Position numbers and translations under genes: made by a program
Part shown: positions 28,601 through 34,160 of the stretch, piece by piece
How positions within the stretch are numbered: position 1 is the stretch's first letter
Layout: the number at the start of each line of letters is the position of its first letter
The notes under the pieces: model-generated
The model's database searches: none
Told to the model about the DNA's origin: nothing
The model's input: only the letters and a program-made list of their open reading frames with translations
DNA from: Trichopria drosophilae
Lineage: Eukaryota; Arthropoda; Insecta; Hymenoptera; Diapriidae
Direction of reading: 5' to 3'
Length of the DNA: 64,000 nt
NCBI GenBank assembly: GCA_030407085.1
Contig: CM059582.1
Span: 212,949,501 to 213,013,500 of the forward strand

Positions 28601-31414
28601 TCAACGTTCATTAAGGATTTATTACGAGGTGAAACGTCTCGCATTGATGGAAACAAAAGATATAGAATGTCTACCGATCGATTTCATCTACATGTTTGCT
28701 GAACGACAAATTGAAGAAGCATGGACCTGCCTGCCACCTGCTATGCAAATGCATCCTGATATAAGAGAATGTCGTCGATGTTATAAACATTTCGAATCAA
28801 GCTATGATACGATAGATGGTGAACCGCCTATGATTAAAGACTGCATCAGTTGTCAAATTAAAAGCGATGCATTAGTTGACGATATTGAAAATATAAATTT
28901 TATGTGATCGCTATTTTATATTCTTATGTATAACAATATTGTAAACAAATTAATGTAATGTATGAATATGAATGTGAAAAATAAAATTTATTAAATACAT
29001 CTTCTGTATTTTCTTCATCTTCCTTTCTGCATGATATTGTACCATACAAAAATAAATATTTATGAAAGAGTCGATGATCGACGTAATGATTAATGGGTTT
29101 TACAGTCGAGGCGTTGCGATGGTGGTAATGGGAACGGTTTTCAATAGGAGGAGAGACGAAAACAAGACTTTCCACCTTATGACAAAAATTTGTGTTTAAA
29201 ATATGTAGGTGTCAAGAAGGATTTTAAAACGTTATGTCACGAAACGAGAAAATGGAAATATAGATGCTAGATGGAACAAATTTTGTAATAGGGCTAGACA
29301 CCTTCAAACTGGTATTTAGACTAATTGTGACGAAGGTTGGAGGAAAATGTCGGTGATTTCGAACTTACAACTTGACAAGGGAAAGATCAAAGCGCTGATT
29401 ACATCACTAAAGAGTAGCAGGTAATTAAAATGTGTGTGTGTGTGAGAGATATAAAAAGTAGGTCGTCGATATACGGGATTAGGCTAGACACCTTCAAACT
29501 GATATTTAGACTAATTGTGACGAATGTTGAAGGAAATCTAAACTTTCAATTCCTCATAAAAGATACGTAACATCTGAAATACGTCGGTAACGATGTGTCA
29601 TATTGGAGGTGAAATTCCCCAACAGAGGTATTTAAAAGATCGAAAGATATATACATAACGCGACATCATTAATCTTGTATGCAGTTTCGGGAAAACAAAT
29701 GTACGGTGAATAAGTGGTCCATGAATAATCAACGACCGTGAAAACGGTATACTGCTAATGTTAATGAATCTAATAAAGAGTATGCGAGAGTGAGAGAGAT
29801 CATAGAAATTATGACATTGGAATATTTGAATTAGAATGCCTCCTTTCTATTACGTCACGGATTGCCTAAATTTGGGAAAGAGGAAATGTTTTGAAGAACT
29901 TGTGCAATGACCTTTTAAACGCGTCTGGACCTGTATACATTTTCGAAAGTTTCGGGAAAACAAATGTACGGTGAATAAGTGATCGACGCATAATCGACGA
30001 CCATGAAAACAGTATACTGCTAAAGTTAATAGATCTAACAAAGAGTATGCGAGAGCGAGAGAGATGGTAGTAGGACGCACGATGAAAAGGTCATTTTACA
30101 TTTACTCTCAATACGGTTCCTTCCGAATACGATTTATTTTCACATAATCATAGAGAAGCGAATATAATGATGCAATATATGACCTTTAATGAAGGCGACT
30201 TTTAAAATTTGTTTTTCGACAGTCCACATATGGCAATACGACATTGAAATGATTGAATTAGGCTACCTCGAGGATAAGGTCATTTTACTTTCACTCTCAA
30301 TACGGTTCCTACCGAATACGATGTATTTTCACATAATCATAGAGAAGCGAATATAATGATGCAATATATGACCTTTAACGAAGGCGACTTTTACAATTTG
30401 TTTTTCGACAGTCCACATATGGCAATACTACATTGGAATGATTGAATTAGGCTACCTCCTTTCTATTACGTCACGGATTGCCTAAATTTGGGAAAGAGGA
30501 AATGTTTTGAAGAACTTGTGCAATGACCTTTTAAACGCGTCTGGACCTGTATACAATTTCATAATTTTCGGGAAAACAAATCGATGTATTTCCACATAAA
30601 CACGGAGAAGCGACTATAATATATCAATATCTGACCTTTAATGAAGGCGACTGTTGAAATTTGATTTTCGACACATGGCAATACTAATGTGTAACGGTCA
30701 ACACTTTTCAATCTCTCTGATTGAATTTTGTAAGATCAAGCATTGGAAAGATGACGTTTTCAATGATAATGTAAAAACATTTTATTAATAACAATATCTA
30801 ATGAAATAATAAATATTGGTTGACCTTTACCTTCTCTTTTCATTCGACAATATAACGCATTAAATTACCTATGTTTTTCGACCTTCACAGCTTTCGAAAT
30901 TTGTAATAACAATACATGAAATTGTTTATAATAACCTCCTTTCACTCCTGACCTTCTGACGGCCAACTTGCGCAATTTTTCCATCACACTATCATCGATG
31001 GGAGGTAGGGTGGGGAGGGCCAGAAGCCCTATAGCTACTCTACTATAGTCTATTATTCTGATTACTAGCAAATCAATATCTAAAGAGGCCAATGATTGCA
31101 CCGTCTGCGCTATACCACCTCGATCATGTTGTACCATAAGTTGCATATAATTAAAGTACTCACTCTACACCGTTATTGGCAGTTGCGATCATGTCCATAT
31201 CTGGTAGAACTATTCGACCACTGCAATAATATTCCTATTTTTATTTGTCTGCGTTTTTCTGTGTCTGGTCTGTAAGTACAACGTTAAAAAATTACTTACT
31301 CTTCTACATCGTGAATTGAACGAAATACAACTTTGATTTCTTCGCCAGCGTCGAAATGTTGTTCCCCCTTTTCAATCACATTCAGAATATATTTGTAGGC
31401 TTCGGTATCGTTTT
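13661..31414 (-). CDS. Downstream exons of a host-type gene that hosts the Polinton
   Basis: Four minus-strand exons fit together with consistent splice sites and phases: 31,414-31,300, 31,220-31,164, 14,168-14,067 and 13,895-13,669. The frame then either stops at 13,661 (AKGK stop) or continues from the donor AAAG|GTAAAT. Exon starts follow CAG and ends precede GTAAGT, GTGAGT and GTAATT. The product is acidic (ILNVIEKGEQHFDAGEEIK, EKYLETLPDYARIED). Its last exon carries an internal minisatellite of 20-24 codons (MIDERETRLTEVALPE, MHNERETRLTEVALPE, then a third partial copy). The 17-kb intron between 31,163 and 14,169 contains the complete Polinton. No domain is recognised. The first exon here starts with two bases that would complete a codon with the exon ending at 35,632, so it may be the 3' part of the FLYWCH/MULE gene upstream. 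Confidence 0.55.
13918..14042. repeat. Simple repeats: C-run, (CAAA)n, (ACGC)n
   Basis: A C-run near 13,953-13,965, then (AAAC)n at about 13,979-14,007 and (GCAC)n at about 14,008-14,040. They lie in the short intron between the last two exons of the host-type gene and give a spurious open frame. Confidence 0.9.
14169..15475. other. Intron sequence left of the Polinton; nothing coding
   Basis: AT-rich sequence with two small palindromes: TTAATTTTCTCTCGAGAAAATTAA (about 15,011-15,034) and GGTGGTC...GACCACC (about 15,111-15,136). The end of the stretch, ATAGTC at 15,470-15,475, is the left copy of the Polinton target duplication. Confidence 0.6.
15476..16705 (+). repeat. Left terminal inverted repeat of the Polinton
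   Basis: This sequence matches 31,044-29,822 in reverse complement. The outermost 37 bp are only loosely conserved, while most of the rest is near-identical. It has internal structure: a 189-bp unit starting AGGTAGCCTAATTCAATCAT is tandemly repeated at 16,062 and 16,251, with a degenerate third unit near 15,831. A block of about 110 bp containing GGTCCAGACGCGTTTAAAAG occurs at 15,961 and again at about 16,575. The repeats probably provide protein-primed replication and integrase recognition sites, by analogy with the family. Confidence 0.9.
16869..20718 (+). CDS. polB: Polinton protein-primed type-B DNA polymerase (broken)
   Basis: Replicates the element, by family analogy with a protein primer. 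The exons read 16,869-17,282, 17,333-18,391 and 18,572 onward, with short phase-0 introns (GTATGT...TGCAG, about 50 bp; GTAAAC...TTCCAG, 180 bp). Order of parts: helical N-terminal region; the common Polinton N-domain (KYNPMRAGWWIDLPK); C2H2-like finger (CNRCLHYFHSDEKLCAHK); exonuclease Exo I (YADTEC), an HNH-like CHICG...DHVHLTGQFRGAAH block, Exo II (GYDAHF) and Exo III (YLKTDVLLLAD); then polymerase motifs A (DINNLYGWAM), B (LMNNAVFGKT) and C (YTDTDS). All catalytic motifs are present. The frame is lost at a ten-A run at 18,990-18,999, a one-base slip, so the copy is broken there unless the run is an assembly error. The start at 16,869 is chosen as the first ATG close to the conserved part; an ATG upstream near 16,734 is possible. 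Confidence 0.9.
20719..21025. other. Gap between convergent Polinton genes
   Basis: Separates polB (plus) and integrase (minus), whose 3' ends face each other. AT-rich, with ATGAATAAATTAACC near 20,818 offering a polyadenylation-like AATAAA for polB. No coding sequence. Confidence 0.55.
21026..21958 (-). CDS. int: Polinton integrase with C-terminal chromodomain
   Basis: Cuts and joins the element ends to target DNA, giving the 6-bp duplication. A 310-residue intact frame. The retroviral-type rve core shows the catalytic triad: Asp in WQADLVEM, Asp in HTDRGKEF and Glu in SICERFNRTLKNK. After an SH3-like linker (KVGQQVRISKFKHIF) the last 45 residues form a chromodomain (VYLIEKILRHKG...VKWLGFEDKHNTWID), which in retroelements can tether integration to modified chromatin. 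The upstream zinc HHCC domain is not apparent; the N terminus starts close to the core. The ATG at 21,958 is in a good position. No break is seen. Confidence 0.92.
   Translation of the reverse strand: MTSKEKREVVKELHKPARKNYTRRRVDIRGLDETWQADLVEMIPYADENKGYKYLLTVIDVFSKYAWARPVKRKTGDDVTAAMKSIFKMGRIPKNLHTDRGKEFYNSKFSNLMKTHDINLYSTYSNLKASICERFNRTLKNKMWPQFSLRGNYQWLHILPDLVNDYNNSTHRTIKMKPQDVNKDNEKELLECAYNVIVNDKIHPKYKVGQQVRISKFKHIFEKGYTPNWTTEVFKIIKVKKTSPVTYLLEDNAGNAISGGFYEFELQRTKNPDVYLIEKILRHKGSKVFVKWLGFEDKHNTWIDKEDIIL
22048..22491 (-). CDS. Polinton coiled-coil protein
   Basis: An intact frame of 147 residues made almost entirely of heptad-like repeats rich in Asn, Lys, Leu and Ile (LNKNNYSLSNLTNNITVLER), predicting a long coiled coil. 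It follows the preceding minus-strand gene by only five bases and in another frame, so the two may be co-transcribed or were once one protein. In related virus-like elements, such proteins are candidates for fibre or core roles. That role is inference from position among virion genes. Confidence 0.6.
   Translation of the reverse strand: MQQDINKNYNEIEKRRIISSDFGNYTIELHQEITKHTSNLNKNNYSLSNLTNNITVLEREVKKNKDDLNKNNGLIDSLTVDIANIEGDLKKHTYDIRESSTVAHDAEKLIFLLEQNVNKNSEALKKINALTDVMERDISHLYSLRKN
22497..22754 (-). CDS. Polinton fibre-neck-like protein
   Basis: Starts at ATG 22,754 (MSIDVFGRSSQRARKQVF); a GTG/TTG-type upstream extension to 22,781 has no ATG. The segment KRKLCNIGIPTDSDDAITLRM resembles the neck repeat of viral fibre proteins (LxNVGxPxDxxDAxT), which often precedes a coiled-coil shaft. 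The frame then becomes coiled coil and ends at 22,497. Together with the neighbouring coiled-coil gene it could make a fibre-like attachment protein. 85 residues, no break apparent unless the two frames were once continuous. Confidence 0.55.
   Translation of the reverse strand: MSIDVFGRSSQRARKQVFQSVEIATDGSYDFKKRKLCNIGIPTDSDDAITLRMFHTSIRDIKQQIDELSKGVIKNNEKIEYFEKV
22782..23708 (-). pseudogene. Polinton DUF8207-type protein with one in-frame stop
   Basis: The N-terminal part (ATG at 23,708, MSSPLKQQQDVLRQIVKASE) is a helical, acidic-ended region with an Asp run (DDDDDD). The C-terminal part starts YGVRIEGGTTRIGDSTIEF and ends YVHWDDPNELVDRL...EILSIIEELREANIIY, matching a protein commonly encoded by insect Polintons. 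The two parts are in the same frame but separated by a TAA at 23,363-23,361, so one substitution appears to have split the gene. The role is unknown, and its place in the capsid-gene block suggests a virion or assembly function. Confidence 0.65.
23744..24481 (-). CDS. Polinton packaging ATPase (A32/FtsK-HerA type)
   Basis: Pumps element DNA into capsids, by homology with poxvirus A32-type and other PRD1-adenovirus-lineage ATPases. The 245-residue frame is intact. Walker A is FCGPSNCGKTNT near residue 47. Walker B is SIIIFDDVA near residue 120. A sensor-like CFYLSQTYARVP follows. The length is typical. It is the first gene of the leftward block and diverges from the PLA2 gene across an 87-bp gap. 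Confidence 0.88.
   Translation of the reverse strand: MKMRFHKQPTKIPIINFDDLTSSVQNNATNHKRHGELLPNSIRALFCGPSNCGKTNTLLSLIIDQNGLKFENIYVYSKSLNQPKYQFLQNLLDSVEGIGYFPFHDNEQVVPPAEARPNSIIIFDDVACEKQDNIRSFFCMGRHNCVDCFYLSQTYARVPKHLIRDNVNFLVLFRQDEMNLKHVYNDHVNTDMPYNTFKDICTQCWTEKHGFIVIDKDSEIEEGRYRKGFDCFISINDFKNKQKML
24482..24568. promoter_or_regulatory. Divergent promoter gap between Polinton gene blocks
   Basis: Eighty-seven AT-rich bases separate the leftward ATPase start from the rightward PLA2-protein start. It must carry the start signals for both capsid-gene blocks. TATAAGTAG (about 24,499) and TTATATGTAA are TATA-like, but no motif is decisive. Confidence 0.4.
24569..25423 (+). CDS. Virion protein with parvovirus-type phospholipase A2 domain
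   Basis: The first in-frame ATG is at 24,569. Residues about 35-75 contain the PLA2 signature: the calcium loop YHYCGPGTKL and catalytic PLDKACKEHDIAYSK (His-Asp pair), the form seen in parvovirus VP1 and in some Polinton-related viruses. In parvoviruses this activity opens the endosomal membrane during entry. After it comes a lysine-rich stretch (LKKKKKKVSKKKT), a hydrophobic glycine/alanine-rich segment (GGFLPFLAPIFAGLSAVGAL) and a repeated C terminus (YKNGLGLKLKPYKTGLGV), like minor core proteins of adenovirus-type particles. Intact, 284 residues. Overlaps the protease start downstream. Enzyme activity is inferred from motifs. Confidence 0.82.
   Translation: MITYVGKNKKQKRIKSGGGLVNSLINKLPVELHIPGYHYCGPGTKLKQRLARGDSGINPLDKACKEHDIAYSKTRENLTGRNEADRILAEQAWKRVLAKDASIAEKAAAWGVANTMKLKSKLGMGLKKKKKKVSKKKTSLNSIIAAAKMSMSPSNNVQSVISSALKGARKAVKEAGGKRFIQKTRQLSIPSKVGGFLPFLAPIFAGLSAVGALAGGAAGITKAVNDAKAAQKQLHESERHNRAMETIAIGKGLYLKPYKNGLGLKLKPYKTGLGVKCRKNRKNL
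25396..25818 (+). pseudogene. Polinton adenain-like cysteine protease with a stop at codon 2
   Basis: Matures capsid proteins in the adenovirus-type lineage. The C48-type fold is visible: GTHWVAYRKRG (catalytic His), VVYFDSFGNLSPP (acidic residue), and FDCGHLCLKFL (catalytic Cys). The open frame runs from 25,402 to 25,818 but contains no early ATG. The only suitably placed ATG (25,396-25,398, overlapping the end of the PLA2 gene) is followed at once by TAG at 25,399-25,401. The sequence after the stop (KLPHRALTDVDILRYSK) fits the normal N terminus of these proteases, so a nonsense change at codon 2 is the simplest reading. Confidence 0.8.
25855..26541 (+). CDS. Polinton penton-like minor capsid protein
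   Basis: An intact 228-residue frame. The start MNDSFTLTLSGQSSVLEAQYFPPIEL and the FNSIPNVDVNNKF segment match the single-jelly-roll vertex protein of insect Polintons. The C-terminal IQLRIVDQNGELVNFRGETITIRLHL is the typical last strand pair. It would occupy the fivefold vertices of the capsid. It lies between the protease and the major capsid gene in the usual order. Confidence 0.8.
   Translation: MNDSFTLTLSGQSSVLEAQYFPPIELSPQKNYELGLIELLTFNSIPNVDVNNKFHIGNHEIIVPIGSYEIEDIAEYIRNKLSEYSDITLDIKPNNNTLRSEIRSNRDIDFTPIDSIGRTLGFNRRILEANKLHISDLPVTIIKVNALRVECNITTGAYINSSRAHTIHEFFPTVAPGYKIVEVPNHVIYLPVAVRLIDHIQLRIVDQNGELVNFRGETITIRLHLKST
26544..26714 (+). CDS. Small basic Polinton protein
   Basis: ATG at 26,544 begins two bases after the penton gene's stop and opens 56 codons. 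The product is strongly basic in the middle (SRRQIRKTLTRRNALFLKSLG). A short protein with an LTxRNxxFLxSLGLKL core is common at this place in Polintons. A DNA-condensing or core role is plausible from charge, not shown. A larger overlapping frame (26,600-26,896) has low-complexity composition and is rejected. Confidence 0.5.
   Translation: MGIMYNGQNLNSYYNNNPSWRKHISRRQIRKTLTRRNALFLKSLGLKLHYHHNIKQ
26790..28010 (+). CDS. Polinton major capsid protein (double jelly roll)
   Basis: Builds the icosahedral shell. The intact frame has 406 residues, close to other insect Polinton capsid proteins. Recognisable blocks: CILPCKSLIHVSGRL early, HLFDEARYELNGVEID in the first barrel, KTATQLEKPRYIIIGFQTARK and FDHCNISNVKVFLNSKYYPY in the second, and a C-terminal VDVRLEFESKENFP...YCLILHDRIVEY. 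The start at ATG 26,790 is followed by MEDPILSIQNPVVFDES, a typical beginning. No frameshift or stop. Confidence 0.85.
   Translation: MEDPILSIQNPVVFDESVAHYELHSHQSYNTSSFGKNDEIRIAVKNQDLCILPCKSLIHVSGRLTKTDGTKANNTNLTSNAICHLFDEARYELNGVEIDRNRNVGITSLMKGYPSYTPNDEPVLINAGWISSSNLKITNDNGYFDVIMPLSMILEFAEDYRKIIVNAKHELVLTRSKHDDNAIIQNAEEHYKIETNKIEWLVPYVTLADRERIQLLRFIEKDPCISLSIRTWELYEYPLLPVTSSHVWSVKTATQLEKPRYIIIGFQTARKNDKAKNASLFDHCNISNVKVFLNSKYYPYGNLNLDIANNQFSLLYDMYINFQASYYNKNVNGKPILNKSIFLEKAPLIIIDCSKQNEALKHAPVDVRLEFESKENFPANTSAYCLILHDRIVEYNPISGNVKKLV
28098..28907 (+). CDS. Polinton-associated RNase H-fold/DnaQ-like protein
   Basis: An intact 269-residue frame. The start MEYIVDVQGFRGPGNRFIPK fits a protein found in many invertebrate Polintons and scattered in host genomes, whose first strand VDVQGF carries the acidic residue of an RNase H-like exonuclease fold. 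Further blocks are YHGLPW, LYVKGVDKKCWLEDIL and LDCPSLKKL, then a Cys/His segment (CENHSLNGTC) and a C-terminal CRRCYKHFESSYD...CISCQIK pair that could bind zinc. Activity is not proven: not all catalytic acids can be located by eye. Confidence 0.6.
   Translation: MEYIVDVQGFRGPGNRFIPKEMSITNIFVGEIETCVFKAPYQWVWLPLHYKRVNNWLIHNYHGLPWQSGDVSFDAVNETLEDIVKCANKLYVKGVDKKCWLEDILNAENVIDLDVLDCPSLKKLKQQQQYELLEKCENHSLNGTCTKENVQILKNWVLGNLLEQPVSLQRSLRIYYEVKRLALMETKDIECLPIDFIYMFAERQIEEAWTCLPPAMQMHPDIRECRRCYKHFESSYDTIDGEPPMIKDCISCQIKSDALVDDIENINFM
28908..29821. other. Polinton right non-coding region with direct repeats
   Basis: No gene is supported. A block of about 55 bp, GGCTAGACACCTTCAAACTG and following, occurs at 29,292 and again at 29,482 (period 190). 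From about 29,685 to 29,800 a diverged extra copy of terminal-repeat sequence is present (AACAAATGTACGGTGAATAA, repeated at about 29,960 inside the right arm), in direct orientation with it. Confidence 0.6.
29822..31044 (-). repeat. Right terminal inverted repeat of the Polinton
   Basis: Reverse-complement partner of 15,476-16,705, including the duplicated 189-bp unit. The outer end reads ...GTAGCTATAGGGCTTCTGG from AGTAG inward on the minus strand, with the weakest match to the left arm in the first 37 bp. Small open frames inside (29,850-30,080 and 30,865-31,146) mirror left-arm sequence or cross the element end and are not regarded as genes. Confidence 0.9.
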
Positions 31415-32395
31415 CTGCAATTGAAATACAGAATATTTGTCTTGTAATATATAACACTGAAGAATAACATTTTCAAATGAGTAAATTTGAGTATATTTTT
31501 AATATATGAGCAAATCCATCTTACTTTTATGTTTTCAGACTAACTGTGATATAATTATGAACATAATGTATGTGAGACTTATGTAACTTCATTTTCTGGG
31601 AAATAGTAGTTTACTTAACAAGTATGTAAAGTAGACTTTTATGCATAACCAGAAACTACACTCCTCCCTTCTGTTTACATCAATTTACACCCGTGTGGTG
31701 TTCTATTTCTTTTAATAGGGTACACCAAGGCATTGCGATAAGTTTTCATTCCTGGTTGAACGTGTCAAGTACAATTTCGCCTACGAACATTCATTTGTGA
31801 ATTTCGACGTTGGGAGCAGGTAAATGCTCCGATATGTTACGATACGTATATCAGTATTATCGGTACTTTACGTTCGAGCTTTAAACACACTATTACAGAA
31901 AAAAATTAATTTTTTATTTTATTCCTTAGAAAGATCGTATGGGTGATTCTCTCCTTAAAATGTCTTCTTCAAAAACTTTTTATTAAATATTATTTAAAAT
32001 TAATAATAAGTATAATAGTAATATGATAGTATTTATCAGTAGTTATTCATATTATAGGGAAAAAATTACAAATATCATACTATCTGAAATCTTCAAGTTT
32101 ATATGGCATAAAAACTCCACTACGTTACCGTGCGTGAAGCAAATTTTATTCTCAAAAAAATGATTACCTTTATTCCGAACTATAATAATGTCCGTTACTA
32201 AGCTACATTTATTAGTCATTTGATATGTAAGTGATTCCTGACCGGGTTCGACAAAATATTATAATTTCGATTGTCTGAAATTCAATTGGTTTTGTGAGGC
32301 ATTATATGAACTCTACTCCGCAAATGGACACAAAAACACGTCATATATGTAAAAAACCATATTAAATTTATTTTCTTATTTAAATTAATATACAT
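31415..32395. other. Intron or intergenic sequence, nothing recognised
   Basis: AT-rich sequence between the 31,414 exon and the solo LTR. I see no coding exon on either strand that could supply the exon before 31,414, and no repeat with clear ends. Confidence 0.5.
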
Positions 32396-33267
32396 TGTAA
32401 CGATTTATTTTCGGGTCGCCAAAACACGATTTGAACTCCGGGCCTGTGGTACAGACTCCGGGACGGATTCCCGATCTGCCTGGCCCGATTCAAACGCGAC
32501 GTCCTGGATCGGACGCGACCCACGGCGAAAAATCGTCCACCGACTGGCTCTACAGCGGAGAACATGGGACGGTCGTTACGAGTTGGGGATAAAGCGATAC
32601 GGATAGAATATAAATGAAACGGCGTAGTTAAACAAATAACAAAATACGCGTTTATTCAACTAAAATAAAAAGAATACATTAAATACAAAGAAAAGGAACT
32701 ATAAGTTTGGGGCAACGGGCCCCAGAAAAATATCGTGGCGCTTAAGACGATACCCGCAAAACGGCGCTTGCCGGACCCTCGCCTGGGATCTCCGCGCTGG
32801 ACCGAGAGAGAGGTAGGAGGGGTGGAGGGCGCGAGATAAAACGTTGCCGCTGAAGCGGGCAACTGAAGCCGGTACTTACTTTTTGCCGCCAACGCCTAAT
32901 CCCAACAGGATACAAAATTGACACTGGATCACGCGCGCTCGGTTTCTATTCCGCCACGAAAAACGTTCGTTAGCACGCGTCGTGCCTTCGCGGTAGCAAG
33001 GAGCAATCTGTCAATTTTCGCCGTTCCCCCGACGCGTTTCGCGGATCCGCGGTTCCTCGTCTCGCGTTCTCTCTCTCTCTCTCTCTCTTACCTCTCCCTT
33101 TGTCTTTTTCTAATTGGCCAGCCCCGTGCCGATACACGGCGCCTGGCCCCTGAAACATACAAAGTATTAACATATGTACACAAAAATATATAGTAATTCG
33201 GGCCCGAAGATGGCCGTGTTAAGGGAGATTTCGTCGCTCCTGATGCGGGCTCCAGATCTCCGTTACA
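32396..33267. mobile_element. Solo LTR with 4-bp target duplication ACAT
   Basis: The segment begins TGTAACG and ends CGTTACA (TG...CA type, with matching inverted ends). It is flanked by ACAT at 32,392-32,395 and 33,268-33,271. It is 872 bp long and much GC-richer than its surroundings. One LTR without an internal region is what remains after recombination between the two LTRs of a Gypsy-like element. Short frames inside (for example 32,656-32,892 minus) carry no motif. Confidence 0.75.
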
Positions 33268-33404
33268 ACATATCAAATTAATTTAATAAAATTTACATGA
33301 AATTTATTTTTTATTAAACGAACGGCGTACACGCAAACAATGCTTGCAATATTGATGCGGGTAAAGTATATATACTGCGAATTAGGATGAAAAAAGAAAA
33401 TACA
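33268..33404. other. Short spacer
   Basis: AT-rich spacer between the solo LTR and the foldback element; nothing recognised. Confidence 0.5.
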
Positions 33405-34160
33405 GGCAGAGAAATTTTAAGTAGATAGTACTGCTGTCCGGGAAGTAACAACTACCGCACGGATTCTGAATAATTTAAAATGTCGGTTAAAATTCGAAAT
33501 AATAAAAATTTATGAACAGATACAACTTTACTACACTTTTGAGATTAGTTATTCGTAATTTCTAAATGGTCTAGTTATTAATAATTAATTTCAATGGTCG
33601 GTAAACTTTGCTACAAGTGAACAAATTAGTATTTTTTTCATTATATGGCTTCCGTATCGAATACGGTGCCAGATACGCCAAACATGCACTGAACCTTCTT
33701 TGTAGACCACGAAATTTCCTACAAAAAAGTCATGGAGATCTCTAGTCCAAAGGTAATGGATTAGCCACGAGCGACGCTGGAATTTCATCTTACAAGTCCG
33801 TTGTATTAACGGCTTAAACCGTTTGATATTTGCTCTAACTTCGAAAATTGCTCGTTGCTCAACCGTTCCGTGCATTTTTGGCGTATCTGACACCGTGTTC
33901 GATACGAAAGCCATACAATGAAAAAAATACTAATTTTTCCTTTTATCAACGTTCACAGCCCATTAAAATGAATTATTAATAACTAAATAATTTAGAAATG
34001 ATGAACAGCTATTGTCAAAGGAGTAATAAAATTGTATCTGTTCATAACAATTTTCTTTTTTACGATTTACAATTTTAACCGCCATTTCACATTCGTCAGA
34101 ATCTGTGCGTTAAATACTACTTCCCGGAGCAGTAGAATCTACTTAAAATTTCTATGCGTG
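33405..34160. mobile_element. Large foldback (palindromic) element
   Basis: The arms run about 33,405-33,770 and 33,800-34,160. Paired landmarks include AGAAATTTTAAGTAGA with TCTACTTAAAATTTCT at the ends, CGGGAAGTA with TACTTCCCGG, TTATGAACAGATACAA with TTGTATCTGTTCATAA, and TTAGTATTTTTTTCATTATA with its reverse complement near the centre. Divergence is moderate. The open frame 33,591-33,914 on the minus strand spans the loop and is symmetric sequence, not a gene. Confidence 0.75.

Larger units (their letters stand above)
15476..31044. mobile_element. Complete Polinton/Maverick element
   Basis: The element starts AGTAG at 15,476 and ends CTACT at 31,044. It is flanked on both sides by ATAGTC (15,470-15,475 and 31,045-31,050), a 6-bp target duplication, both hallmarks of Polintons. 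It has terminal inverted repeats of about 1.2 kb. The coding set is protein-primed PolB, retrovirus-like integrase, packaging ATPase, adenovirus-type protease, penton-like and double-jelly-roll capsid proteins, and accessory proteins. It is virus-like in gene content (Polinton/adintovirus lineage). polB, the protease and the DUF8207-type gene carry disabling changes, the rest read through. It sits in an intron of a minus-strand host-type gene. Confidence 0.95.

Noticed and set aside
30865..31146. 93-codon minus-strand frame that crosses the right end of the Polinton
   Set aside because: It runs from intron sequence through the target duplication into the arm; the neighbouring exon has a good donor at 31,163, so this is intronic. 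A fused readthrough product is possible but unsupported.
33591..33914. 107-codon minus-strand frame
   Set aside because: Lies across the arms and loop of the foldback element; symmetrical sequence.
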